Below are positions 34,653-42,260 of a stretch of DNA of 64,000 bases, in pieces. The notes under the pieces were generated by a model. The model saw only the letters and a list, made by a program, of their open reading frames with translations. It made no database searches and was not told where the DNA came from. The position numbers were made by a program, and so were the translations under genes. Origin of the DNA: Phenylobacterium sp. SCN 70-31 (lineage in GTDB: Bacteria; Pseudomonadota; Alphaproteobacteria; Caulobacterales; Caulobacteraceae); contig NZ_MEEX01000028.1 of NCBI RefSeq assembly GCF_001724605.1, positions 1 to 64,000 of the forward strand, given 5' to 3'. The number at the start of each line of letters is the position of its first letter. Position 1 is the stretch's first letter.

Positions 34653-35472
34653 AGCCCAGCTCCTTCCGCAGGTCCGCCGGGGTCATGCCGCGCTCGCGCA
34701 GCGACCGGAGCGTCTCGGACCGGTCGCGCTTGGCGAAGCGGCGGCCGTCGGGACCGAGCAGCAGGTCGTGGTGCCGGTAGGTCGGTTCGGGCAGGTGGAG
34801 CAGGGCCTGGAGCAGGCGCTGGACATGGGTGGCCTCGAACAGGTCGCGGCCGCGGATGACGTGGGTGATCCCCTGGAGTGCGTCGTCCACCGTCACAGCC
34901 AGGTGATAGGCGACGCCGACGTCCCGCCGCGCCAGGACCACGTCGCCGCCCAGTTCGGGACGGGCGGGGATCACGCCCTGGCCCTCCTCCACGAAGGTCA
35001 GGCTGTCGAAACCGCCCACGGCTGCGGCGGCGGCGTCCAGCGAGAGGCGCCAGGCGAAGGGCTCGCCGGCGGCCAGGCGGGCGGTTTCCTCTTCGGAGCG
35101 GAGAGGACCGCCGCGGAACACCTCCATCGGTCCGTGGGGCGCCGACGCCATCGCCTCGGCCACCTCCCGGCGCGTGCGGAAGCAGCGGTAGACGAGGCCG
35201 TGGGCCTCCAGTTGGGCGAGGGCGGCGTGGTAGTCGGCGAGATGCTCGGACTGCCGCCGGACCGGCGTCTCCCAGGTCAGCCCCAGCCAGGCCAGGTCCT
35301 CGTAGATGGCGGACTCGAAGGCGGGCCGGCTGCGGGTGGTGTCGATATCCTCGATGCGCAGCACGAAGCGGCCGCTGGCGGCGGTCGCGGCCGCATGCGC
35401 CGTCAACGCCGAGAAGGCGTGGCCGCGGTGCAGATAGCCGGTGGGCGAGGGTGCGAAGCGGGTGGCGAACAC
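34645..35472 (-). CDS. gluQ: Glutamyl-Q tRNA(Asp) synthetase
   Basis: The 275-residue protein is the catalytic domain of a GluRS-type class I synthetase without an anticodon-binding domain. RFAPSPTGYLHRGHA contains the HIGH motif, RIEDIDTTRS the second signature, and RRFAKRDRS the KMSKS-like loop. GluQ-RS attaches glutamate to queuosine at position 34 of tRNA(Asp). Zinc ligands of the E. coli enzyme are mostly absent: only one Cys remains in YRCFRTRRE. The start is GTG at 35472. It leads the DMT transporter gene. Confidence 0.88.
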   Translation of the reverse strand: MFATRFAPSPTGYLHRGHAFSALTAHAAATAASGRFVLRIEDIDTTRSRPAFESAIYEDLAWLGLTWETPVRRQSEHLADYHAALAQLEAHGLVYRCFRTRREVAEAMASAPHGPMEVFRGGPLRSEEETARLAAGEPFAWRLSLDAAAAAVGGFDSLTFVEEGQGVIPARPELGGDVVLARRDVGVAYHLAVTVDDALQGITHVIRGRDLFEATHVQRLLQALLHLPEPTYRHHDLLLGPDGRRFAKRDRSETLRSLRERGMTPADLRKELGFG

Positions 35473-35482
35473 CCGCAGGCGT

Positions 35483-36112
35483 CTAGCAGGCGCCGGGCGG
35501 GTGCTGGAACAGGCCCATGTGCTCGAACACCGCTTCCAGGAACCGCCGCTCGCCGCCGAGGGCCTCCTTCAGCGGTGCGAACTGGGTGAAGCCCGCCATT
35601 TCGGCCAGGCCGTGGCCGGCGCACCATGCGGCGATGGTCGCCAGTTCCAGATGGGCTTCCGCCGTCGGGTCGGCGCCCTGCTCGATCAGGGTGTCGCGCA
35701 CCATGCAGTAGGCGCTGTCGTCCTTGTCGTGGATGTCCTCGGGAAGGGCCTCCTTGTCGCGGACGGCGTCGTACATCACGCGGTAGAGGGCCGGATTGTC
35801 GCGCGCGAAGCAGACGTAGGCGATCCCGAGGGCGGTGAGCTGGGCCCGGCCTTCGGCCTGGCTCTTGGCCTCGGCCATCTGAGCGCCGAGAGTCTCCCAG
35901 CCCTCGTGGGCGACGGCGTCCAGCAGTTCGGCCTTGTCCTTGAAGTGATGATAGGGCGCGGCCGGGCTGACGCCGGCCTCCCGCGCCACGGCCCGCAGCG
36001 ACAGCGCGCTGGGTCCCTCGGCCTCCAGAAGGCGCCGGGCGGCGTCAACGAGCGCGCGCCGCAGGTCGCCGTGGTGGTAGGGGCGCGGTTCGGCGCTTTT
36101 AGCTTCGCTCAT
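35483..36112 (-). CDS. TetR/AcrR family transcriptional regulator
   Basis: The 209-residue protein has an N-terminal helix-turn-helix (ALSLRAVAREAGVSPAAPYHHF, about 35-57) and a TetR_C ligand-binding half. The HHGDLRRALVDAARRLLEAE start is typical of a subgroup that controls fatty-acid or stress genes. Two 20-base operator-like repeats lie in its own upstream region, consistent with autorepression. The nearest divergent gene encodes a 34-residue membrane peptide. The ligand is unknown. The ATG at 36112 is clear. Confidence 0.88.
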   Translation of the reverse strand: MSEAKSAEPRPYHHGDLRRALVDAARRLLEAEGPSALSLRAVAREAGVSPAAPYHHFKDKAELLDAVAHEGWETLGAQMAEAKSQAEGRAQLTALGIAYVCFARDNPALYRVMYDAVRDKEALPEDIHDKDDSAYCMVRDTLIEQGADPTAEAHLELATIAAWCAGHGLAEMAGFTQFAPLKEALGGERRFLEAVFEHMGLFQHPPGAC

Positions 36113-36131
36113 CGCATTACCATAATTTCAT

Positions 36132-36151
36132 ATCTGAGCACCGTCCAGATG
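36132..36151. promoter_or_regulatory. TetR operator-like repeat, copy 1
   Basis: ATCTGAGCACCGTCCAGATG is an imperfect palindrome (ATCTG and CAGAT arms) that starts 20 bases upstream of the TetR ATG. It differs from copy 2 at three of 20 positions. Confidence 0.55.
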
Positions 36152-36178
36152 CCATTGACGCTCCCGCTTGCCGCTCCC

Positions 36179-36198
36179 ATCTGAGCAACGTTCAAATG
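36179..36198. promoter_or_regulatory. TetR operator-like repeat, copy 2
   Basis: ATCTGAGCAACGTTCAAATG is the second copy, 47 bases from the first (start to start) and in the same orientation. It ends 62 bases before the start of the divergent small-peptide gene. Two related palindromes beside a TetR gene are a typical self-controlled promoter. Confidence 0.55.
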
Positions 36199-36260
36199 AG
36201 AAAAGCCCCGCGCCCCCGGGGGAACCAACGAATGGGGGATCAAACTGAAAGGTGTGTGTC

Positions 36261-36365
36261 ATGTCTCTCGTGAACTTCGAACGGGTTGTCGACCGTCTGG
36301 CTCCGGCCCTTCTGCTGTTCCTCGGCCTCATCGCGGCCCTGGGCACGGCGTCGCTGGGCGCCTGA
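36261..36365 (+). CDS. Small single-helix membrane peptide, 34 aa
   Basis: The peptide has a short amphipathic start (MSLVNFERVVDRL) and one hydrophobic segment (APALLLFLGLIAALGTASL). AAAGG lies about 9 bases before the ATG. It is divergent from the TetR gene, downstream of two operator-like repeats, and directly followed by a strong terminator, so it looks like a complete monocistronic unit. I recognise no family. Confidence 0.6.
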   Translation: MSLVNFERVVDRLAPALLLFLGLIAALGTASLGA

Positions 36366-36399
36366 GGTCTCCCCGCCTCACGCGGTCGAAGCGGACGGA

Positions 36400-36424
36400 G
36401 GGCCCCCATCGCGGGGCCCTTTTT
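36400..36424 (+). terminator. Intrinsic terminator after small peptide gene
   Basis: GGGCCCC and GGGGCCC form a perfect 7-base-pair stem with loop CATCGC, followed by five T residues. It lies 34 bases after the 34-codon gene. Confidence 0.88.
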
Positions 36425-36508
36425 CGTGGTCGGCGCCGGTTCTGCATCCATGGTCCAGCTGGCGCCGTACTTGCTGGAGAATGCGCGAGGCGGGCAGGTT
36501 CTCCCAAA

Positions 36509-36523
36509 AGGGGAAATTCCCCT
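36509..36523. promoter_or_regulatory. Perfect 15-base palindrome
   Basis: AGGGGAAATTCCCCT is a perfect palindrome around a central A. It stands out in the GC-rich region and lies about 110 bases upstream of the small frame that precedes the PEP-CTERM gene. It could be a dimeric regulator site. Confidence 0.4.
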
Positions 36524-36540
36524 GTCGATTGTCTCAAGTA

Positions 36541-36562
36541 GCAGCGTTACCCCCGACGCTGC
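36541..36562. promoter_or_regulatory. Inverted repeat GCAGCGT / ACGCTGC
   Basis: Two perfect 7-base arms with an 8-base spacer lie 18 bases after the palindrome at 36509. No T-run follows, so an operator or leader hairpin is more likely than a terminator. Confidence 0.4.
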
Positions 36563-36630
36563 ATGGTCTGGCTTCGTTTATTCGGTTTCCCCCAGCCGGA
36601 TTGGACGAATGTTGCGCTGGAGGGATTGGG

Positions 36631-36924
36631 ATGCCGGCGACGATGGAACGTCTCGCCAAGGCCGCTGAAGCTCCGAGGACGGGATCTCCCGGCCTTGCGT
36701 CTTCACGGTCTTTCGCCATGTCCGGTCCCCTGGCGCGATCCGTGGGGCAAAGCGTCGCGCTGCGCAGGTCGTTAACGACAGAGCGACGGTTTTGCGTCAC
36801 GTCGAACGTAGGACGCGCCTTGAGCGCGCGGGGCGACGATATGGTTCCTGAAGCGGCGACGCAGGCTGTCTGCGCAGCGAACGGTCTGGCCGGTCGGACG
36901 ATCGGCGGGACGGTGCGCGCATGA
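36631..36924 (+). CDS. Possible 97-residue protein coupled to PEP-CTERM gene
   Basis: An ATG with GGAGGGA 7 bases before it opens a 97-codon frame. Its TGA overlaps the ATG of the PEP-CTERM gene (ATGA), so the two could be translationally coupled. The product is basic, rich in Ala, Arg, Ser and Thr, with no signal peptide or membrane helix (for example VGQSVALRRSLTTERRFCVT). I recognise no family. Base composition in this stretch is slightly lower in GC than in its neighbours. The alternative is a 496-base untranslated leader with a chance frame. Confidence 0.35.
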   Translation: MPATMERLAKAAEAPRTGSPGLASSRSFAMSGPLARSVGQSVALRRSLTTERRFCVTSNVGRALSARGDDMVPEAATQAVCAANGLAGRTIGGTVRA

Positions 36925-38204
36925 GCGTCCAGGCGATTTCCCACGGGGCCCCGCGCGGCCGCCAGGGCCTGCTGGCCTCGGCGGTGGCGTGGGTGTGGCC
37001 GCAGCCCCTGCAAACCGAACGGCGCAGCGTCGCCGGCACGACGTTCATGGGCGTCCTGGCGGGCTGGCTGTGGCCGTCACGCCTTCAGGACGAACGGTTC
37101 GGCCAGCGGCACGGCCTGATGGCCGCCCTGTTCGGCTGGCTGTGGCCCCAGGGTGCGGATCGCGGGCTGGCGCGCTGGTGGCGCATGAGCTGGCTGTGGA
37201 GCTGGATCTGGCCGGGCCGCGTCATGGGCCCCGACGGCGAGATCTGCCCGATCGCGCCCTGGCATCCGGCGGCCCAGCCGGCGTTCTGCCCGACCGATCC
37301 CTGGCATCGCAAGGTCACGCGCCACGGCGGCGCCCTGGCCATGATGTTCGGCGCCACGGCCATCGCCGCGCCGACCCTGATGGACGGCAACGCGGCGCTG
37401 GACGGCGGCCGCATCAATCTCTTCCGTGGCGGCGGGACCGAGGCGTCTCAGCCGTTCACGGCCGAACAACCCGGCGACACCACGCCCGGCGGCGAGACCG
37501 ATGGCGGCGTCGGTGGCGGTGAGGGCGGCGCGGGCGGTTCCGGCTCCGGCGGCGGTCCCGTCGGCGGCGGCGATGGCGCGACGCCCGGGTCGGGCGGCGA
37601 CTTCGGCGGTGGTGGCGACGGCGGCGCCGGTGGCGGCGATACCGGCGGCGGTCCGGGCACGACGCCCGGCGACTCTTCGACAGGCGGTCCTCCGTCCTTC
37701 AACGACCCGAACGGCGACCTCGCGCCCGATCCCGGCCTGGGCTTCGGCGGCGGCGGCTCGGGCGGTGGCGGTGGCGGTGGCGGCGGTTCCGGTGGCGGTT
37801 CCGGTGGCGGCGGCGGCGGCTCGACCGATCCGACGCAGCCGGGCGGCGAAGATCCCTTCACACCTCCGGGCGGCGGCGGCGATCCGCCGTTCCCGACCGA
37901 CCCGCCGACGGACAAGCCGGATATCCCGACCCTGCCGGGCGGCGGGCCGGGTGGCGGCCCCAGCGGTGGCGGCAGCTCGCCGGGCGGCGGCGCCCCGTTT
38001 GCGCCCGACACCGGCGGTGGCGACGATCCCTTCACGCCTCCGGGCGGTGGCGCGCCGGGCGGTCCGGGCGACACCGGACCCGGCGGCGCCAATGGCCCGG
38101 TCGGGGCGATCCCCGAGCCGTCCACCTGGGCGATGATGATCCTCGGCTTCGGCGCGGCGGGTTATGTGATCCGCCGGCGGCGGTTCCGCGCCACGGTGGC
38201 CTGA
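36921..38204 (+). CDS. PEPxxWA-CTERM protein with N-terminal WxWP repeats and Gly-rich domain
   Basis: The 427-residue protein has three parts. Residues 17-101 hold four repeats of about 22-25 residues, each a hydrophobic run ending in WVWP, WLWP, WLWP or WIWP (positions 24, 49, 73 and 95), two followed by LQTERR or LQDERF. Two CPxxPWH motifs follow (about 107-131), then a hydrophobic stretch (ALAMMFGATAIAAPTL). Residues about 170-395 are a low-complexity Gly/Pro/Asp/Ser region. The last 30 residues form a PEP-CTERM tail: IPEPSTWAMMILGFGAAGYV then IRRRR. PEP-CTERM tails are recognised and processed by exosortase. No exosortase gene lies in the window, and no ordinary signal peptide is seen at the N-terminus. 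Role unknown; a surface or matrix protein is plausible. Confidence 0.75.
   Translation: MSVQAISHGAPRGRQGLLASAVAWVWPQPLQTERRSVAGTTFMGVLAGWLWPSRLQDERFGQRHGLMAALFGWLWPQGADRGLARWWRMSWLWSWIWPGRVMGPDGEICPIAPWHPAAQPAFCPTDPWHRKVTRHGGALAMMFGATAIAAPTLMDGNAALDGGRINLFRGGGTEASQPFTAEQPGDTTPGGETDGGVGGGEGGAGGSGSGGGPVGGGDGATPGSGGDFGGGGDGGAGGGDTGGGPGTTPGDSSTGGPPSFNDPNGDLAPDPGLGFGGGGSGGGGGGGGGSGGGSGGGGGGSTDPTQPGGEDPFTPPGGGGDPPFPTDPPTDKPDIPTLPGGGPGGGPSGGGSSPGGGAPFAPDTGGGDDPFTPPGGGAPGGPGDTGPGGANGPVGAIPEPSTWAMMILGFGAAGYVIRRRRFRATVA
37489..38090 (+). repeat. Low-complexity GGC/GGT-rich coding repeat
   Basis: This stretch codes for Gly-rich sequence with tandem GGC and GGT codons and repeated short blocks such as DDPFTPPGGG and EDPFTPPGGG. 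It is a likely site of length change by slippage between strains. Confidence 0.7.
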
Positions 38205-38311
38205 CGGTCCCGACCTGACGATCCGGGTCTGACGGTCGCCGCCTTCTCCCCCGGGGGCAGCTTCGAGCCCGATCCTGTGCGGTCGGGGGCGGACGGCGCC
38301 GGGGCGTCGGG

Positions 38312-39124
38312 TCAGTACCTGTCGTAGGGATATCGCGGCCGGGTCCAGCCGGATGGCGGCGCCCAGCGACCGTCTTCTTCCAGCTCCCGCGCATAGGCGC
38401 GGCGGCGTTCGTCCTCGTAGGCGCGGCGGCGCTCGTCCTCATAGGCTCGCTGCCGTGCTTCCATGTGAGCGCGTTCGGTGGCGGCGGCTTCGGCGCGGCG
38501 CTGGCGCTCGGCCGCCTCTTCGGCCTGACGCCGCTGAGCTTCGGCGGCGGCGGTCTGCGCCTGGATGGCGGCGAGTTGCGCCTCGCTCAGGGCGCGCGAG
38601 CGGGCCTCGGCCTGGGCGCGCTCCCGTTCAACCGCCTCGACGGTCATGCGCTCGCGGTGACGGCTCGCGGCCTGAGCCCCGCAGACGCGCAGATCCACCA
38701 GTCCCCGGTCGGACCCCGCCAGGGATCCGGTCAGCGGCTCTTCCCCCAACCATGCCACGCCCAGGGTCGAGCCCCGTCGCAGGGCGGCCTCGGTCTCCTC
38801 GGACAACACCAGTTCTCCCGACCCGTCGGCGTCGCGCAGCATCAGGTTCGAGAACCGCGCATTGTCGATGCGGATCGGCAGGAAGGCCCGCGACGGCAGG
38901 TCGGCCTTGGCGAACCTCAGGCTGATGAACTGGCCGTCGGACGAGAGGCGGACGGGCGTGACGCCGCCGGAGCGTCCCGACAGCTCGAACTCCACCTGAC
39001 ATCCCGCCTCTCCGGGCGTGACGATCCACGCGAGAGGTGCGGGGCGGGGCGGTGAAGGCGCCGCGACGGCCGGGCCCGAAACGAGCGCGACAGCCATCGC
39101 GCCGCCGATGATCGACCTGATCAC
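38312..39124 (-). CDS. Secreted coiled-coil protein of unknown function
   Basis: The roughly 270-residue protein has a signal peptide (VIRSIIGGAMAVALVSGPAVAA), a beta-rich domain of about 130 residues with two Cys (GCQVEFELSG and LRVCGAQ), and a long charged helical tail rich in Ala, Arg, Glu and Gln. The tail contains an 8-residue tandem repeat, AYEDERRR. GTG at 39124 is chosen because CAGGAG sits 5 bases before it; frames further upstream have no signal-like start. It is convergent with the PEP-CTERM gene. Function is unknown; an envelope protein is likely. Confidence 0.68.
   Translation of the reverse strand: MIRSIIGGAMAVALVSGPAVAAPSPPRPAPLAWIVTPGEAGCQVEFELSGRSGGVTPVRLSSDGQFISLRFAKADLPSRAFLPIRIDNARFSNLMLRDADGSGELVLSEETEAALRRGSTLGVAWLGEEPLTGSLAGSDRGLVDLRVCGAQAASRHRERMTVEAVERERAQAEARSRALSEAQLAAIQAQTAAAEAQRRQAEEAAERQRRAEAAATERAHMEARQRAYEDERRRAYEDERRRAYARELEEDGRWAPPSGWTRPRYPYDRY
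38393..38440. repeat. Tandem 24-base coding repeat
   Basis: Two nearly identical 24-base units (22 of 24 bases equal) encode the AYEDERRR heptad-like repeat at the end of the coiled-coil protein. Confidence 0.7.
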
Positions 39125-39236
39125 GACGACTCCTGACTGACACGCATCGCGACGATAGGGCTGTTCCTCGCAGGCGGCTAGAGGCGGCCACGCCGCCGCG
39201 CTAGGCTCGCCCATCCATCCAGGGAGGGATCGGACC

Positions 39237-40007
39237 ATGCGCATGATGCTGATGGCGGCCGCCGCCGCCGCGATTCTAGGCGCCGACGCGGCCCAGGGCG
39301 TGTCTCATGCGGCGTCGCAGGCGGCGGTTCCGCCGCATATCGCCGCGGCCCTGGCCGACAAGGCCCGGCCGGACGAGGAGGCTGCGCGCGACGCGGCGCG
39401 CAAGCCGGGCGAACTGCTGGCCTTCGCCGAGGTGAAGCCGGGGCAGAAGGTGGCCGACCTGGTGATGGGCGGGGGCTATTTCACCCGCATACTCTCGGCG
39501 GCGGTCGGGCCGCAGGGCAATGTCACCGCCTATCAGCCGGAAGAGTTCATCCGCTTCCAGGCGTCTTACGGCGAGAACCAGAAGAAGGTCGCCGGCGCCT
39601 ACGCCAACGTGACGCCGCTGACGGCGACGTTCGCCGACCTCGACCTGCCGGACGGCCTGGACCTGGTGCTGACGGTGCAGAACTACCACGACTTCCACCT
39701 GACCCCGTTCCCGAAGGACACCGCGGCCAAGGTCAACGCCGAGGTCTTCAGGTCGCTCAAGCCGGGCGGGCTGTATGTGATCGTGGACCACGCCGCCGTC
39801 CCGGGCTCGGGCCTGGAGCCGGCGATGAAGGTCCACCGCATCGATCCGGCCATCGTGCGTCAGGAGGTGGAGGCGGCCGGCTTCCGGTTCGAGGGTGACA
39901 GTCCGCTGCTGCGCGATCCGTCCGATCCGCACACGGCGAACGTCTTCGATCCCGCGATCCGCGGCAAGACCGACCAGTTCGTCCTGAAGTTCCGCAAGCC
40001 GGCCTAA
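39237..40007 (+). CDS. Predicted secreted class I methyltransferase (COG4798-like)
   Basis: The 256-residue protein has a methyltransferase fold: KVADLVMGGGYFTRILSAAVG is the SAM-binding motif I, DLVLTVQNYHDFHL lies at motif IV, and SLKPGGLYVIVDH is motif VI. The first 30 residues look like a signal peptide (MLMAAAAAAILGADAAQG). This secreted-methyltransferase arrangement is known for COG4798 proteins. It is odd because SAM is not thought to be present in the periplasm, so the domain may bind something else. Substrate unknown. It is divergent from the coiled-coil gene. Confidence 0.8.
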   Translation: MRMMLMAAAAAAILGADAAQGVSHAASQAAVPPHIAAALADKARPDEEAARDAARKPGELLAFAEVKPGQKVADLVMGGGYFTRILSAAVGPQGNVTAYQPEEFIRFQASYGENQKKVAGAYANVTPLTATFADLDLPDGLDLVLTVQNYHDFHLTPFPKDTAAKVNAEVFRSLKPGGLYVIVDHAAVPGSGLEPAMKVHRIDPAIVRQEVEAAGFRFEGDSPLLRDPSDPHTANVFDPAIRGKTDQFVLKFRKPA

Positions 40008-40125
40008 GCGCCCGGAAAACGGCGGTTGCGGGACCGCACGGCGGGCTGGCCTGCGACAGTATGTCAGGCGTCCCGAGCGGGGCCGTTAACCTGCCGGCGC
40101 CTCCGGGTGGGGACCATGTCGTCCC

Positions 40126-42255
40126 ATGACCGCGACCCCTGCGACCAGTTCCCTGACGGAAGGCCAGACGGCGGCGCGTCGTCTGGTCGTGCTGGGTCTC
40201 GCGGCGGTGTTCCTGGTCCTGATGGGCGCGCTGGCGATGCTGGCGGCGGGCTCCAAGGCCCTCGATGCGTTGCAGGCCCGCGAGGATCGCGCCCTCGTGA
40301 CGGGCCTGATCGACCGGCGGCTGCACCGCATGGTGACGGACCTGACCACGTCGACGGTCTGGAACCAGGCCTACCGCGAGCTGCGCCGGGGAGGCGACGT
40401 TCGCTGGCTGGACGAGGAGATCGGAAGCTATTTCGCGAACAACCGCGGCCACGACCTGACCATCGCGCTCGACGCCGCGGGCCGCCCCTTCTACGCCTGG
40501 GACCGCGCGGGCCGCCGCGCGCCGGACGCGTACCCGGTGTTCCTGGCCGACGCCGCCGCGATCATCCGGCAGGCCCGGGTGCTGGAAGCCGGCCGTGGCA
40601 GCCGGCCGCCGGACCTCGCCCCGACCGACCCGGCGCTCTCCGAGACCGCCTCGGGGCTGGTGCGGTCGGGCGACGCCATCTACTTCGTGGCGGCCTCCAC
40701 CGTCACGCCCGAGACTTCCGCCATTCCGCGCCAGCCCGGCCCGGCGCCGCTGCTGGTGTCGGCGCAGAGAGTGGAGCGCGAGCTTCCGGGCCTGATGGCG
40801 AACGTGGGCCTCACGGGGGTCCGGATCGAACGCCATCCCTTCGAGTCGTCGGCCAGCATCAGCCTTCGCGGCGCCGACGGCCAGATCGTAGGCGGCGTGG
40901 CCTGGGCGCCTCGCCATCCGGGGCTGGAGGTGCTGGCGGACGCCGCCCCGGTGCTGGCGGCGGGCTTTCTGCTGTTGCTGGCGGTGATGGCGGCGCTGGG
41001 GTGGCAGATCCGGCGAGTCGTCAGGCAGCTGGACGTCTACGAACGGGGCCACGCGGCGGCGCTGTACGAACTGGCCTACGCCCGCGACCGGGCCGAGAGC
41101 GCCAATGTCGCCAAGAGCCAGTTCCTGGCCAACATGAGCCATGAGATCCGCACGCCGCTGAACGGCGTCCTCGGCATGGCCCAGGTGCTGGCCCGCAGCG
41201 ACCTGTCGCCGACCGACCAGGAAAAGGTGCGGCTGATCCGAACTTCGGGCGAGACCCTGCTGGGTCTGCTCAACGACCTGCTCGACCTGTCCAAGGTGGA
41301 GGCGGGGCGGATGGAGCTGCATCTCGACGAATTCGACCTGGAGGCCGAGGTCGAGGCGGCGACGCGAGCCTTCGCCACCCTGGCGGCGCAGAAGGATGTG
41401 GGGTTCGCCGTCGATATCGAGGGATCGGCGCGCGGCGTCTGGTGCGGCGATGCGGGGCGAATCCGCCAGGTCCTGGCCAACCTTGTCTCCAACGCCGTGA
41501 AGTTCACCGCGACCGGGGAGGTGCAGGTGAGTATCCGCCGCAGCGACACCGGCCTGGCGATCGCCGTGCTCGACAGCGGTCCGGGCATCGCCCGCGACCG
41601 CATCCCCCAACTCTTCCAGCGGTTCTCGCAGGCCGACCCCACCACCACGCGCAAGCACGGGGGGTCGGGCCTGGGCCTCGCCATCGTGCGCGAGCTGGTC
41701 GAACTGATGGGCGGACGCGTCTCGGTGGCCAGCGCCGAGGCGCGCGGATCGGCCTTCACGGTGGAGCTTCCGCTGGAATGGGTGAGGCCCGGGACGCCGG
41801 CCTCAACCGAGCCGGAACCCGAAGCCGAGCCCACGCTGCCGGCCGTACGTATCCTGGCGGCCGAGGACAACCGCACCAACCAGCTCCTGCTGACGGCGAT
41901 GCTCGAGCCTCTCGGCGCCGAAATCCGCCTGGCGGGCGATGGCGCCGAGGTGGTGGAGGCCTTCGAGGCCGGCCGCTTCGACCTGATCCTGATGGACATC
42001 CAGATGCCGGTCGCGAACGGAGTCGACGCCGCGCGGGCGATCCGGGCGCTGGAGGCCCAGCGCGGACTCCCGCCCACGCCGATCCTGGCGCTGTCGGCCA
42101 ATGTCATGCCGCATCAGATCGAGGAGTACCGGGCGGCGGGCATGAACGGCTTCGTCGCCAAGCCGATCGAGATGGCGGTGCTGATCGAGGCGATCGAGCG
42201 CGCCCTGGTCCCGTCCGGGAACGAGGACGACGGTCGGTCGCAGGCCGTCGCCTGA
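40126..42255 (+). CDS. CHASE4-like hybrid sensor histidine kinase
   Basis: The 709-residue protein starts with a membrane helix (about 23-45), followed by an extracytoplasmic sensor domain with TTSTVWNQAYREL, like CHASE4, and a second helix near 285. HisKA follows with His339 (NMSHEIRTPLNG), then HATPase (LVSNAVKFTATG, LDSGPGIA, GGSGLGLAIV) and a receiver domain with phospho-acceptor Asp624 (LILMDIQMPVANG) and Lys in VAKPIEM. It is a complete hybrid kinase that would signal to a phosphotransfer protein elsewhere. No response regulator gene is adjacent. The signal is unknown. Confidence 0.88.
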   Translation: MTATPATSSLTEGQTAARRLVVLGLAAVFLVLMGALAMLAAGSKALDALQAREDRALVTGLIDRRLHRMVTDLTTSTVWNQAYRELRRGGDVRWLDEEIGSYFANNRGHDLTIALDAAGRPFYAWDRAGRRAPDAYPVFLADAAAIIRQARVLEAGRGSRPPDLAPTDPALSETASGLVRSGDAIYFVAASTVTPETSAIPRQPGPAPLLVSAQRVERELPGLMANVGLTGVRIERHPFESSASISLRGADGQIVGGVAWAPRHPGLEVLADAAPVLAAGFLLLLAVMAALGWQIRRVVRQLDVYERGHAAALYELAYARDRAESANVAKSQFLANMSHEIRTPLNGVLGMAQVLARSDLSPTDQEKVRLIRTSGETLLGLLNDLLDLSKVEAGRMELHLDEFDLEAEVEAATRAFATLAAQKDVGFAVDIEGSARGVWCGDAGRIRQVLANLVSNAVKFTATGEVQVSIRRSDTGLAIAVLDSGPGIARDRIPQLFQRFSQADPTTTRKHGGSGLGLAIVRELVELMGGRVSVASAEARGSAFTVELPLEWVRPGTPASTEPEPEAEPTLPAVRILAAEDNRTNQLLLTAMLEPLGAEIRLAGDGAEVVEAFEAGRFDLILMDIQMPVANGVDAARAIRALEAQRGLPPTPILALSANVMPHQIEEYRAAGMNGFVAKPIEMAVLIEAIERALVPSGNEDDGRSQAVA

Positions 42256-42260
42256 GCCCG

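Noticed and set aside
37489-38090. CRISPR or satellite-like array
   Set aside because: The repeated GGC/GGT blocks are irregular and in frame with Gly-rich coding sequence, with no unique spacers of constant length.
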